Source of the DNA: Exiguobacterium flavidum | GTDB lineage: Bacteria > Bacillota > Bacilli > Exiguobacteriales > Exiguobacteriaceae | Length of the DNA: 64,000 nucleotides | Assembly: GCF_003344535.1 (NCBI RefSeq) | Contig: NZ_QPKS01000013.1 | Span: forward strand, 24,344 to 88,343 | Direction of reading: 5' to 3' | In this document: positions 8,303 through 17,108 of the stretch, one piece after another | How the letters are laid out: each line of letters starts with the position of its first letter | Position numbering within the stretch: position 1 is the stretch's first letter | Notes under the pieces: model-generated | Databases searched by the model: none | Seen by the model: only the letters and a program-made list of their open reading frames with translations | What the model was told of the DNA's origin: nothing | Translations under genes and position numbers: made by a program

Positions 8303-8934
8303 TTCTCGATTTCATCTGCGACATGCCGCAGGTTCTCGTTGCGTTTGACGAGCGCGCGACGTTTGATGAATTCCTCGAGTCCGCGGCTGATTCCCCAGAG
8401 GGCGCCGAGCAGCATGAGGAGGAAGAGCAAACGGACAGGTTTTTCGAGGAACGAGTCCCACTGATTGCCGATCGATGAGAAGATCAAGACGACGATCAGC
8501 TTGCCGATGCCTGCCGCGATCACGTATGTTCGGATCGGCAGCTGGATCAGTGCCGTTATCGACGTGATGACGAAGGCCGGCATGAACGGAAGCGAGAACA
8601 AAAAACCGAGCGAGATCGGACTCATATGACGGACCCGTTCGATCCACGTTTGAGCGGTCTGGTGTTTCGCAAGCCAGCGCGTCATCGGACGGCGGAACAG
8701 GTATCTGATACAGACGAACAGGAAGATCGAACCGAGCATACTTCCGATCCAGGAGACGAGGACACCCATCCAGAATCCGTAGGTCGCGGCGTTCGCCGAG
8801 ATGATCAGGACGAGCGGCAGGAACGGGAAAATCGATTCGAGGAACGGCGCAGCGAGCCCGGCCCACGGCCCCCCCGGTATGCCTTGAAGAAACAGGATCA
8901 TCTGCTCGATCCAGTGGCGTAAAGTCTGGAGCAT
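8287..8934 (-). CDS. TVP38/TMEM64 (VTT-domain) family membrane protein
   Basis: A 215-aa integral membrane protein of the VTT/DedA superfamily. It has about five hydrophobic segments and the family-like stretch PFLESIFPFLPLVLIISANA near residue 30, then GSMLGSIFLFVCIRYLFRRP near residue 66. Related proteins move or scramble lipids or support envelope homeostasis; the specific function here is unknown. It is monocistronic, with AAAGGGGA before the ATG. Confidence 0.8.
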   Translation of the reverse strand: MLQTLRHWIEQMILFLQGIPGGPWAGLAAPFLESIFPFLPLVLIISANAATYGFWMGVLVSWIGSMLGSIFLFVCIRYLFRRPMTRWLAKHQTAQTWIERVRHMSPISLGFLFSLPFMPAFVITSITALIQLPIRTYVIAAGIGKLIVVLIFSSIGNQWDSFLEKPVRLLFLLMLLGALWGISRGLEEFIKRRALVKRNENLRHVADEIEKNASE

Positions 8935-9030
8935 GCCAAATCCCCTTTCAAAAAATTCTCTAGCTTCAGTGTAACTCTTTCCGTAGGAAAAAGGGGGACT
9001 TTCGCTCGTCTGCCTTCCTCGAATTCGCGA

Positions 9031-9059
9031 TTGTGAAACGCGTGCGCTCTTGGTATCAT
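9031..9059 (+). promoter_or_regulatory. Sigma-A promoter of trhO
   Basis: TTGTGA, 17-bp spacer, TATCAT. The transcript would start near 9066 and carry a leader of about 95 bases with a 9-bp stem (TTTTGCAGG 9075-9083 / CCTGCAAAA 9134-9142). Confidence 0.65.
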
Positions 9060-9159
9060 ATCTAAATGGGTGCGTTTTGCAGGCGTTCCCAAGCTGAATT
9101 AGCTACGACGCTTCGTTCGCCAACGTTCGTTTTCCTGCAAAAAACTGACATGGGGGCCA

Positions 9160-10086
9160 ATGAGGATTATGAAACCTTATCGCGTATTACTGTTTTACAA
9201 GTATGTACCAATCGAAAATGCGGAACAATTGACGAAGGAGCATCTTGCGTACTGCAAGGAGCTCGGAATCAAGGGCCGCATCCTGATCGCTCCGGAAGGC
9301 ATCAACGGGACGCTTTCAGGGACGGTCGAACAGACGGAACAATACATGAAGGATCTGACAGCTGACGAGCGCTTCCGCGACATCGAGTTCAAAATCGATG
9401 AAGTGGACGAGCACGCCTTCAAGAAGATGTTCGTCCGTTACAAGAAGGAGCTCGTCACGTGGCGTTTCGAAGAGGACTACAACGTCCCGCAAGACCACGC
9501 GGCGTACCTCGAACCGGCTGAATGGAAAGAAATGATGAATCGTGACGACGTCGTCATCCTCGACGTCCGCAACAACTACGAGTACGACCTCGGGCATTTC
9601 AAGAACGCCGTCAAGGTCGATGTCGAAGCATCACGCTACTTCCCGGAATGGCTCGACGAGAACGAGCATCTCTTCGAAGGGAAGAAGGTCCTGACATATT
9701 GCACGGGCGGCGTCCGCTGCGAGAAGTTCACGGCCTATTTCCGTAAACGCCAAAACAGCGACGATATCTTCCACCTGAAGGGCGGCGTCGTCATGTATGG
9801 CAAGGACGAGGCGACGAAGGGCGAGGACTGGGAAGGTGAATTGTATGTGTTCGACGAGCGCATCCAAGTACCTGTCAACACGGTCAACCCGACGGTCGTA
9901 TCGGAATGCTACTACTGCGGCAAGCACGAGACGAGATATGTTAATTGTGCGAATCCCGAATGTAACCGCCAGCACTTCTGCTGTGAGGAATGCGAACCGA
10001 AAGTTCAGCGTTCTTGTTCGGATGAATGCCGCGAGCATCCACGGAACCGTTATGTGAAGGAGAAAAACGAAGAATTGGTCGGATGA
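9160..10086 (+). CDS. trhO: tRNA uridine(34) hydroxylase, rhodanese-domain protein
   Basis: TrhO (YbfQ/UPF0176 family) hydroxylates uridine 34 in tRNAs, forming 5-hydroxyuridine on the way to methoxyuridine. The 308-aa protein has the N-terminal acylphosphatase-like part, then a rhodanese domain (about residues 125-220) with the active-site loop CTGGVRCEK. The cysteine-rich C-terminus has several CxxC-type pairs that probably bind zinc. An alternative start three codons later (9169) cannot be excluded. Single gene with its own promoter and terminator. Confidence 0.93.
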   Translation: MRIMKPYRVLLFYKYVPIENAEQLTKEHLAYCKELGIKGRILIAPEGINGTLSGTVEQTEQYMKDLTADERFRDIEFKIDEVDEHAFKKMFVRYKKELVTWRFEEDYNVPQDHAAYLEPAEWKEMMNRDDVVILDVRNNYEYDLGHFKNAVKVDVEASRYFPEWLDENEHLFEGKKVLTYCTGGVRCEKFTAYFRKRQNSDDIFHLKGGVVMYGKDEATKGEDWEGELYVFDERIQVPVNTVNPTVVSECYYCGKHETRYVNCANPECNRQHFCCEECEPKVQRSCSDECREHPRNRYVKEKNEELVG

Positions 10087-10092
10087 GCACAG

Positions 10093-10127
10093 ACAGGCAG
10101 CCTCGCTGAGGCCGCCTGTTTTTTTTG
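10093..10127 (+). terminator. Terminator of trhO
   Basis: Stem ACAGGC(AGCC) / (GGCC)GCCTGT with a short loop and T8. Confidence 0.92.
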
Positions 10128-10128
10128 T

Positions 10129-10923
10129 TCAATCATAGGAAGGACTCTTCGCGAACAGGTAGCGAAGCACGTCAGGCATGCGTTCGGCCCAGGCCGTCTC
10201 ATGGTGGATCGCCTCGGGGACGATCCGGTACTCGAATTGAGACACTTTCTTCGCGACGGCTTTCGAGATGATTTCGTTCGTATGCAGGTAGTCGTTCTCG
10301 TTCATCGGGCCGGACACCTCTTTCGTCCCGACGTCCATGTAGCAACGGTGGAAGCGCGAGAGCGGCGGGCTGTCCTCGATCAGGCGCAGGAGCGAGGCGA
10401 AGTTCGCCCAACCGGCCGTCGAGAGGGCTGCGACGCGCTGGACCTTGTCCGGGTAAGTGAACAGGGTATAGAGGGAGATGACGCCGCCCATCGAGCTGCC
10501 GATCATCGTCGTGTCGTCCGGGAAGGTCGCGTAACGCGCATCGATGAGCGGTTTCAAGTCTTCGATCAGCCACTTGGCATACGCTCCGCCTTTTCCGCCG
10601 ACGGATTTGCGCTGTGACGGATAGGCGGTCCGCATGACGAGGGCGCCGTCCGACCAGGGGGCATATTCGTCGTAGCGGTCGAGCGGGTCGTCCGGGCTGT
10701 CGATTGCTACGACCATCGCATCGAGGCCGATCCGGTGGAGCGCGCGATGGACTTCCCATCCGGTCCCGAACGAGGCTGTCTCTCCGCTGAACACATTTTG
10801 TCCGTCATGCATGTAGATGACAGGAAGCGGACGGGCATCGTCGACGTCGGTCGGCCGGAAGACGCGGACGATTCGTTCCTTCTGTTCGGACGGGACGTGG
10901 AGATGGAGTTCCGTGATCGACAT
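10129..10923 (-). CDS. Alpha/beta hydrolase, esterase D/Fes-like
   Basis: A 264-aa cytoplasmic esterase of the PF00756 family. It shows PVIYMHDGQNVF near residue 35 (oxyanion region), the nucleophile elbow GSSMGG near residue 140, and a C-terminal IHHETAW with the catalytic histidine. Relatives hydrolyse S-formylglutathione, siderophore esters or acyl esters, and the substrate cannot be assigned. The chosen start (10923) has AAAGGA eight bases upstream; longer in-frame starts lack a ribosome site. Convergent with trhO, sharing its terminator region. Confidence 0.82.
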   Translation of the reverse strand: MSITELHLHVPSEQKERIVRVFRPTDVDDARPLPVIYMHDGQNVFSGETASFGTGWEVHRALHRIGLDAMVVAIDSPDDPLDRYDEYAPWSDGALVMRTAYPSQRKSVGGKGGAYAKWLIEDLKPLIDARYATFPDDTTMIGSSMGGVISLYTLFTYPDKVQRVAALSTAGWANFASLLRLIEDSPPLSRFHRCYMDVGTKEVSGPMNENDYLHTNEIISKAVAKKVSQFEYRIVPEAIHHETAWAERMPDVLRYLFAKSPSYD

Positions 10924-11017
10924 GGCACCCATCCTTTCTGGAGTGGAGGATTTTTGCTTCATTCCTTCTTTACCCTCAAATGCGTATTTTCGGCAAAGGC
11001 AGAGACAGATATTTAGG

Positions 11018-11046
11018 TTGAGACTTGCAGGACGATTGCGTATAAT
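11018..11046 (+). promoter_or_regulatory. Promoter of the argS T-box leader
   Basis: TTGAGA, 17-bp spacer, TATAAT, placed about 25 bases before the start of T-box stem I. Confidence 0.75.
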
Positions 11047-11068
11047 GGGTAAGATATAATATGAGTCT

Positions 11069-11298
11069 ATGATGAAGAGAGTAGAGATTTCGGAAGTCCG
11101 AACAAGCGAGTCGGGGACGGTGCGAGCCCGGTGGACGAGAATTCTTGAAACGCACTTCGGAGACGCTGTCCGACGTCAAGGAGGCACAGCCGGGGGACCC
11201 CCGTTATCCCCGTCAAGGTGGGCGCACAGGTGAAGCGCCAAGAAGAGTGGTACCGCGGTCAACCCGTCTCTTTGCGTATAGGCAAAGGGCGTTTTTTA
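11069..11298 (+). promoter_or_regulatory. T-box riboswitch (tRNA-Arg responsive) of argS
   Basis: The T-box core AGAGTGGTACCGCGG lies at 11244-11258, and the stem I region starts near 11069. The probable specifier is the Arg codon CGC at 11151-11153, followed by the usual unpaired A. The terminator stem (about 11263-11292) pairs a CTCTTTGC segment with GGCAAAGGG and ends in T6. Uncharged tRNA-Arg should stabilise the antiterminator and switch on argS. The specifier position is inferred from the pattern, not from a full fold. Confidence 0.93.
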
Positions 11299-11332
11299 TT
11301 TGTCAAAATTTTCATCCTTGGAGGGATACGAT

Positions 11333-13015
11333 ATGAGTTACAAACAGCAATATGCGGAGATCTTGCACGGCGTCATCGGCGAGGAACTTACACTTGAGCA
11401 AATCGAACAGTTGATCGAGCAACCGAAACACGAAGATCACGGCGATCTCGCCTTCCCGTGCTTCATGCTCGCGAAGGCATTCCGGAAGGCACCGGTCATG
11501 ATCGCGTCAGACCTTGCGGAGAAGCTTGAGAACCCGCTCTTCTCGAAGGTCCAGGCAGCTGGTCCGTACGTGAACGTCTTCCTGAACCGCTCCGTCGTCT
11601 CGCGTGAGATCGTCGGCGAGGTACTCGCGAAGGGCGGCGAATTCGGAACGAGCGAAGCGAACGGCAAGACGATCGTGACCGACTTCTCGTCCCCGAACAT
11701 CGCGAAGCCTTTCTCGATGGGACATTTGCGCTCGACGGTGATCGGGAACGCGCTCAACCAGATTTCACGTAAAAAGGGATACGACGTCGTCGGCATCAAT
11801 CACCTCGGCGACTGGGGGACACAGTTCGGCAAGCTGATGGTCGCCTACAAGATGTGGGGCGAGGAAGAGGCGGTCCGGGCGCATCCGATCGAGGAGCTGC
11901 TCAAGCTGTACGTCCGTTTCCATGAGGAAGCGGAAACGAACCCGTCACTCGAGGACGAAGGACGTGCCTGGTTCAAGAAGCTCGAACAAGGCGACGCGGA
12001 AGCGACAGAACTCTGGACATGGTTCCGTGAGGTCTCGCTCGTCGAGTTCCAGCGCGTCTACGATTTGCTCGGCGTCCAGTTCGACAGCCTGAACGGGGAA
12101 GCGTTCTACAATGACAAGATGCAGCACGTCGTCGACCTGCTCGAGGAGAAGAATCTGCTCATCGAGTCGGAAGGTGCGATGGTCGTCGACCTCGAGGTAG
12201 AAGGCATGCCGCCTTGCCTGATCAAGAAGAAGGACGGCGCGACGCTCTATGCGACGCGTGACCTTGCGGCAGCGGTCTACCGTCACGAGACATATCACTT
12301 CGAGCAGGCGTTCTACGTCGTCGGCGGCGAGCAGGCGCTCCACTTCAAGCAACTCTTCGCCGTCTTGAAGAAGCTCGGATTCGATCATGTCGACGGGATG
12401 CACCACGTCCCGTTCGGCCTGATCATGAAGGACGGCAAGAAGATGTCGACGCGTAAAGGCCGAATCGTCCTGCTTGAAGAGGTCCTCAAGGAAGCGATCG
12501 ACGTCGCGAAGCAGAACATCGCCGAGAAGAACCCGAACCTCGCGAACGCGGAGCAGACGGCTCGCCAGGTCGGCGTCGGCGCCGTCATCTTCCATGACTT
12601 GAAGAACGAGCGGATGAACAACATCGAGTTCGACCTCGAACAGATGCTGAAGTTCGAAGGGGAGACGGGCCCTTACGTGCAGTACACGAACGCCCGCGCG
12701 AACTCGCTCCTGCGCAAAGGGAACTATGACGGTTCCGCCTTCGAAGGAAACGACGACGATTACACATGGGGTGTCGTCTCGATGCTCAACCAGTTCCCGG
12801 TCGTCATCGACCGTGCGTTCGCACGCCGCGAGCCGTCGATCATCAGCCGCTACGTCCTCGACCTCGCGCAGAGCTTCAATAAGTACTACGGCCAAGTCCG
12901 TGTGCTCGAGGAGGACGCAGGCAAGCAGTCGCGCCTCGCGCTCGTCAAGTCGGTCACGGTCGTCCTGACGGAAGGTCTCCGTCTGCTCGGCGTCGGCGCT
13001 CCGGAAGAAATGTAA
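11333..13015 (+). CDS. argS: Arginyl-tRNA synthetase
   Basis: Class I arginyl-tRNA synthetase, 560 aa, charging tRNA-Arg in the cytoplasm. The HIGH-type motif is SSPNIAKPFSMGHLRS near residue 120, and the KMSKS-equivalent is KMSTRKGRI near residue 370. The C-terminal anticodon-binding helix domain ends with the typical LGVGAPEEM. The start at 11333 has GGAGGGAT at the right distance; the longer frame begins inside the T-box terminator. Expression is controlled by the preceding T-box. Confidence 0.98.
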   Translation: MSYKQQYAEILHGVIGEELTLEQIEQLIEQPKHEDHGDLAFPCFMLAKAFRKAPVMIASDLAEKLENPLFSKVQAAGPYVNVFLNRSVVSREIVGEVLAKGGEFGTSEANGKTIVTDFSSPNIAKPFSMGHLRSTVIGNALNQISRKKGYDVVGINHLGDWGTQFGKLMVAYKMWGEEEAVRAHPIEELLKLYVRFHEEAETNPSLEDEGRAWFKKLEQGDAEATELWTWFREVSLVEFQRVYDLLGVQFDSLNGEAFYNDKMQHVVDLLEEKNLLIESEGAMVVDLEVEGMPPCLIKKKDGATLYATRDLAAAVYRHETYHFEQAFYVVGGEQALHFKQLFAVLKKLGFDHVDGMHHVPFGLIMKDGKKMSTRKGRIVLLEEVLKEAIDVAKQNIAEKNPNLANAEQTARQVGVGAVIFHDLKNERMNNIEFDLEQMLKFEGETGPYVQYTNARANSLLRKGNYDGSAFEGNDDDYTWGVVSMLNQFPVVIDRAFARREPSIISRYVLDLAQSFNKYYGQVRVLEEDAGKQSRLALVKSVTVVLTEGLRLLGVGAPEEM

Positions 13016-13047
13016 GCCAAATTCAAAGAAACCAATGAGGTAACAAG

Positions 13048-13650
13048 ATGAATGAAACGATGAACGACCGCTTGACAGCGGCAATCGATACAGCACGAAG
13101 CAATGAATCAGCAGCAGGGAAGGCGCACGTCTCCTCCCTTCATGAGAAGGCATCGGCCTGGTTGCCGGGCGATCCGGTCGACTTCCTGCTCGACTTCGCA
13201 CTCGGGGAAGGAGCGGATGCCGTCGCTCTGCTCGAGACGGACGCCGTGACGGAAGATAATTTCGTCTTCTACATGAAAAAGAAGCAGACGAAGAAGAAGC
13301 TCGCGGATCTGCTCAAGCTCTGGAAACAAGAACCGTCCGAGGAGCGTCTCGCCGCGATCGACGCCATCGGCCTGAAGAAATGGCTCGCGCGCGTCGACTT
13401 CCGCGAAGGTTCGAAGCCGTGGGATCTGTTGAACCGCCTCCACGTCATGCTGTTCATCTCAGACATGACCACGCTCGTCGACGACAAGCAGCTGACTGAG
13501 CTCTACAAGGCACTGATTGCTAGCGAACAGACACCGACGAGCTTCGTCCGGCGCCAAGTCGCGGTCCGTCAGGCCATCGATTCCGAAATCGCGGAACGCG
13601 AACTCGAACTCGATCCGTTTGCCCAGGCTTCGATCGCACGTTTCATCTGA
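13048..13650 (+). CDS. Hypothetical protein, 200 aa
   Basis: I do not recognise this protein. It is 200 residues, soluble and predominantly helical, rich in Ala, Leu, Asp and Lys, with a Lys-rich stretch (MKKKQTKKKLADLLKLW) near residue 75. It starts 32 bases after argS with a GAGGT ribosome site and shares the downstream terminator, so it is probably co-transcribed with argS under T-box control. No catalytic motif is evident. Confidence 0.75.
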   Translation: MNETMNDRLTAAIDTARSNESAAGKAHVSSLHEKASAWLPGDPVDFLLDFALGEGADAVALLETDAVTEDNFVFYMKKKQTKKKLADLLKLWKQEPSEERLAAIDAIGLKKWLARVDFREGSKPWDLLNRLHVMLFISDMTTLVDDKQLTELYKALIASEQTPTSFVRRQVAVRQAIDSEIAERELELDPFAQASIARFI

Positions 13651-13656
13651 AGGACG

Positions 13657-13694
13657 AATAAGGCAAGTCCCATTCACGGGGCTTGCCTTATTTT
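13657..13694. terminator. Bidirectional terminator
   Basis: AATAAGGCAAG / CTTGCCTTATT stem between convergent genes. T-rich tails exist on both strands, and the 3' arm overlaps the stop of the minus-strand phosphoesterase gene. Confidence 0.85.
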
Positions 13695-14278
13695 GCTTTT
13701 CGGAAAGTGATCGTCCGTCTTTCTGGATCGTAGAGTAGCCATTCCCGCTCGAAGACGACGGGTCCGACGTTGACGGCATAGTGCTTCTTGAGTGAGATCG
13801 GCAAGTCGAGCGGTGCCTCGAGTTTCTTTCCTTTCCGGTAGAGGCCGCGCATATGGCTGTGGCCGAAGAACAGGATCGGCGCGTCGTAACGCGACGTGTC
13901 CGGATACCAGTCATATCCCCACTCGAGTTCGTCCCCGTGGATCAACAGAGCGTCCCCGATCCGCTTCTCGCGCGGGAAGAGGCGAAGGCGGTCAAGATAA
14001 GGCGACGCACCGGGCGGGACGATCGAGAGGATCCGCTCCTCCTGGTTGCCGAGGAGTGAAGGGAAGGTCAGGAGCGCGAGGAAGTCCGGATCGAGTGTGA
14101 CGATACGCTCGAGCTCGTCGAAGGCGTATCTCCGGGCACGCTTCTTTCCGATATGGCATTCATGGAGATCGCCAAGTCCGACGATCTCCGCGTCCGGAGC
14201 GATTTCCTTGATGTTTTTCAACACGGCGAGCGTGTCCGCATAGGAACTGTGCAGGTCGGCCAGCAATGCGTATCGCAT
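13688..14278 (-). CDS. Calcineurin-like metallophosphoesterase
   Basis: A 196-aa metallophosphoesterase of the MPP superfamily. Metal-site motifs are in order: DLHSS (residue 8), GLGDLHE (about 35), GNQEE (about 78, where GNHE is usual), HGDE (about 114) and GHSHMRG (about 139). The size and order fit the YfcE/YmdB-like small phosphodiesterases acting on cyclic or linear phosphodiesters. The His-to-Gln change in the third motif may weaken activity or mark a subfamily. Substrate unknown. The start has AAGGGGGG upstream. Confidence 0.85.
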   Translation of the reverse strand: MRYALLADLHSSYADTLAVLKNIKEIAPDAEIVGLGDLHECHIGKKRARRYAFDELERIVTLDPDFLALLTFPSLLGNQEERILSIVPPGASPYLDRLRLFPREKRIGDALLIHGDELEWGYDWYPDTSRYDAPILFFGHSHMRGLYRKGKKLEAPLDLPISLKKHYAVNVGPVVFEREWLLYDPERRTITFRKAK

Positions 14279-14347
14279 CTCGATTCCCCCCTTTCTTTTC
14301 CTATACCCCGCAGGCTGCAGGAAGAGACAATGGATCGTTTCTGGATG

Positions 14348-14375
14348 CGAAAAGAGACCGCATGGGCGGTCTCTT
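14348..14375 (-). terminator. Terminator of yajQ
   Basis: AGAGACCGC / GCGGTCTCT stem with a four-base loop and a minus-strand TTTT tail. Confidence 0.8.
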
Positions 14376-14380
14376 CCGGA

Positions 14381-14875
14381 TTAACGATAGTTGATGAACT
14401 GGACGTCGACGGACAGCGGGAGTTCCCGGATGATCTGCATCACTTGCTGGAGATCGTCACGCGACTTGCCGGTGACGCGGATCTGGTCGTCCTGGATCTG
14501 TGATTTCACCTTCAGCTTCGACTCCTTGATCGCGTTGTTGATCTTCTTCGCGTCATCCTTATCGATGCCGCTCTTCAAGATGACACGCTGGCGGACCGTG
14601 TTGCCGGCCGCCTGCTCGATCTTCTGATAATCGAGGTTCTTCGTCGGGACCGCGCGCTTGATCAGCTTCGCCGTCAGGACGTCCTTGACCTGGTCGAGCT
14701 TGAACTCGTCATCCGAGATGAGGATCAAGTCGTCCTTCTCGAGCTTCATGTCGCTCTTCGATCCCTTGAAGTCGAACCGGTTCGTGATTTCCTTCAAGGC
14801 GACCTGGACGGCGTTCTTCACTTCCTCGAGGTTGATCTGTGAGACGACGTCGAATGAATTATCCTTTGCTGCCAT
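14381..14875 (-). CDS. yajQ: YajQ family nucleotide-binding protein
   Basis: A 164-aa YajQ (YitK in B. subtilis) protein with two ferredoxin-like domains. The family's N-terminus ([19 protein letters not shown]) and the NRFDFKGS motif are present, as is the C-terminal [25 protein letters not shown] ending. Members bind nucleotides and tRNA, and in some proteobacteria c-di-GMP; the role in Bacillota is unclear. The start at 14875 with AAAGGAGAG is preferred over an upstream in-frame ATG. Confidence 0.95.
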   Translation of the reverse strand: MAAKDNSFDVVSQINLEEVKNAVQVALKEITNRFDFKGSKSDMKLEKDDLILISDDEFKLDQVKDVLTAKLIKRAVPTKNLDYQKIEQAAGNTVRQRVILKSGIDKDDAKKINNAIKESKLKVKSQIQDDQIRVTGKSRDDLQQVMQIIRELPLSVDVQFINYR

Positions 14876-14946
14876 GTGTATCTCTCCTTTCGATTCCACC
14901 TTCCATTCTAATAGGGAAGGCGATGAGCGTCCACTACTCTGAAATT

Positions 14947-14955
14947 TGGTATAAT
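14947..14955 (+). promoter_or_regulatory. Extended -10 promoter of the pullulanase gene
   Basis: TGGTATAAT (extended -10) about 26 bases before the ATG; no recognisable -35 at 17 bp. Confidence 0.55.
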
Positions 14956-14980
14956 ATATCGTATGAATTGAAAGGGGTGC

Positions 14981-16993
14981 ATGGCTTTGAAACAGACGGC
15001 TGACATGTTGACGCTCTCGCCGCAGGAAATCGATGAGCGGTATACATATACGGGGACGGATTTAGGTGTGACATTCACGGAGACGACGATCCGGTTGCGG
15101 CTTTGGGCGCCGACGGCAGAACGGGTCATCGTTCGTCTTTTCCGGACGCTCAAGGCGCGGAAGGTCGAGGAGTTCGAGATGCGTTCAAGCGAGCAGGGGA
15201 CATGGGTGACGGAAGTCGACCGGATTCCGTATGAAGGCTACTTCTACACGTTTCAAGCCATGATCGGCGGAGCGAAGGTCGAAGCAGTCGATCCTTACGC
15301 GAAAGCGGTCGGTACGAACGGAAGACGAGGAGCGCTGATCGATCCTTCAGCGATCAATCCGGACCGCTGGGTCATGGAGCGTCCGCTGTTCCATTCCTCA
15401 CAGGATGCGGTCATCTACGAACTGCACGTCCGGGACGCGACGAGCCATCCGGCGAGCGGCGTCAAGGCGAGAGGGACGTTCCTCGGCCTGACAGAGGCGG
15501 GGACACAGACGGAGACGGGGATGCCGACAGGACTCGACTATCTCGCGGACCTTGGTGTCACACACGTCCAGCTCTTGCCGATCTATGACTACGCCACGGT
15601 GAACGAATCGAATCCCGGGGAAGAGAGCAACTACAACTGGGGTTATGATCCCCAGAACTATTTCGCTCCGGAAGGCTCATACTCTTCGAACCCGGATGAT
15701 CCATCGGTGCGGATCCGTGAACTCAAGACGCTGATCCAGGCGCTGCACGACCGGGGGATCCGCGTCATCATGGACGTCGTCTTCAACCATACGTTCGACG
15801 CGGAGAAGATGCCGCTCGGCCAGTTCGTACCCGGCTACTTCTATCGCCAGAACGCGGACGGAACGCTTTCGAACGGCAGTTTCTGCGGAAACGACACGGC
15901 TTCGGAACGGGCGATGATGCGGAAGTTCATCGTCGACTGCACGACGTACTGGGCGCGCGAATATCATCTCGACGGCTTCCGCTTCGATCTGATGGGGGTG
16001 CACGACGTCGAGACGATGAACCAGGTCCGGAGTGCGCTCGACCGGGTCGACCCGTCGATCCTCCTCATCGGGGAAGGATGGGACATGGATACGCCGCTTC
16101 CGCTCGACGAGAAGGCGAACTACCATAATGCGACGAAGATGCCGCGCATCGCGCACTTCAACAATGGCATCCGGGACGGCATCAAGGGGGATGTCCAGGA
16201 AGCGGAGGACCGCGGATATGTCGGCGGCGCGTTCGAACGGACGAGTGAGGTCAAGCGGGGAATCGCAGGAAACGTCTCGTCGCAAGGATTCGCCGATGAA
16301 CCGAACCAGGTCGTCACATATTGCGAGGCCCATGACGATCTGACGACGTGGGACAAGCTTGCGGTGACGAATCCGGACGATACGGAAGAAATGCGGAAGA
16401 AGCGCCAGATGCTCGCGACGGCGATCGTCCTGACGAGCCAGGGCATCCCGTTCCTTCATGCAGGACAGGAGTTCTTCCGGACGAAGAACGGGAACAGGAA
16501 CACCTTCAATGCGGGTGAGGCAATCAACCGGCTCGACTATGAGCGGGCCGATGAGAACAGGGGAGCAGTCGCCTATGTCAAAGGCCTGATCGCGCTTCGC
16601 CGACAGTACCCGATGTTCCGGCTCGAGAACGCGGCGCTGATCAAGAAACATCTTCGTTTCCTCGAAGAGGAGGAAGGCGTCATCGCCTACGAGTTGAAGC
16701 GGACGTACGAAGGGTATATTGAGCGTCAGCGCGTCTACCACAACGCGACGGAGGAGGACATCACTGTCACACTCCCGCACGGCGACTTCGAGGCGCTCGT
16801 CGAGGAGAACGTCGTCAAGCTCCATGCGCCGCGTCTCGTCGAAGGACGCGAGCTCACCGTTCCGGCACTCTCGACGACGGTCATCGCGGAGCGGAGACCG
16901 GACTATAAGAAATACGCGGTCGCAGGAGGCACGGCGATGGCGATCCTCGGATTGCTCTACGCAGCGAACAAGCGTCGGAAGAATAAGAAATGA
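14981..16993 (+). CDS. pulA: Type I pullulanase with a C-terminal membrane tail
   Basis: A 670-aa GH13 debranching enzyme cleaving alpha-1,6 links in pullulan, glycogen or starch dextrins. An N-terminal CBM48-like beta domain (about 30-120) is followed by the catalytic barrel. Motifs are [19 protein letters not shown] (type I pullulanase signature, near 213), DVVFNHT (near 265), DGFRFDLMG with the nucleophile Asp (near 334), GEGWD with the acid/base Glu (near 364) and EAHDD (near 450). There is no signal peptide. Unusually, the last 26 residues form a hydrophobic helix ([17 protein letters not shown]) plus a KRRKNKK end, like a tail anchor. Single gene with its own promoter and terminator. 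Confidence 0.94.
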   Translation: MALKQTADMLTLSPQEIDERYTYTGTDLGVTFTETTIRLRLWAPTAERVIVRLFRTLKARKVEEFEMRSSEQGTWVTEVDRIPYEGYFYTFQAMIGGAKVEAVDPYAKAVGTNGRRGALIDPSAINPDRWVMERPLFHSSQDAVIYELHVRDATSHPASGVKARGTFLGLTEAGTQTETGMPTGLDYLADLGVTHVQLLPIYDYATVNESNPGEESNYNWGYDPQNYFAPEGSYSSNPDDPSVRIRELKTLIQALHDRGIRVIMDVVFNHTFDAEKMPLGQFVPGYFYRQNADGTLSNGSFCGNDTASERAMMRKFIVDCTTYWAREYHLDGFRFDLMGVHDVETMNQVRSALDRVDPSILLIGEGWDMDTPLPLDEKANYHNATKMPRIAHFNNGIRDGIKGDVQEAEDRGYVGGAFERTSEVKRGIAGNVSSQGFADEPNQVVTYCEAHDDLTTWDKLAVTNPDDTEEMRKKRQMLATAIVLTSQGIPFLHAGQEFFRTKNGNRNTFNAGEAINRLDYERADENRGAVAYVKGLIALRRQYPMFRLENAALIKKHLRFLEEEEGVIAYELKRTYEGYIERQRVYHNATEEDITVTLPHGDFEALVEENVVKLHAPRLVEGRELTVPALSTTVIAERRPDYKKYAVAGGTAMAILGLLYAANKRRKNKK

Positions 16994-17000
16994 GCGAATT

Positions 17001-17034
17001 GGAAGCAGACGAATGTTTGCTTCCTTTTTTTGTT
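17001..17034 (+). terminator. Terminator of the pullulanase gene
   Basis: GGAAGCA / TGCTTCC stem with a ten-base loop followed by T7. Confidence 0.88.
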
Positions 17035-17108
17035 TGTTTCAAAGGGGTGGTGGCGGGAAAACCTTTCTCATGTTAGGCTTTGATATTCAGAAAGGTGAGG
17101 TACTCTTT

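Noticed and set aside
15677..16825. A 382-codon minus-strand frame inside pulA
   Set aside because: Shadow of the pullulanase gene; composition and lack of signals match other antisense shadows in this window.
16719..17108. N-terminal extension of the M50-like gene into pulA
   Set aside because: It overlaps the pulA end in another frame and crosses the pulA terminator; the residues are Ser/Arg-rich noise. The real start is at 17109.
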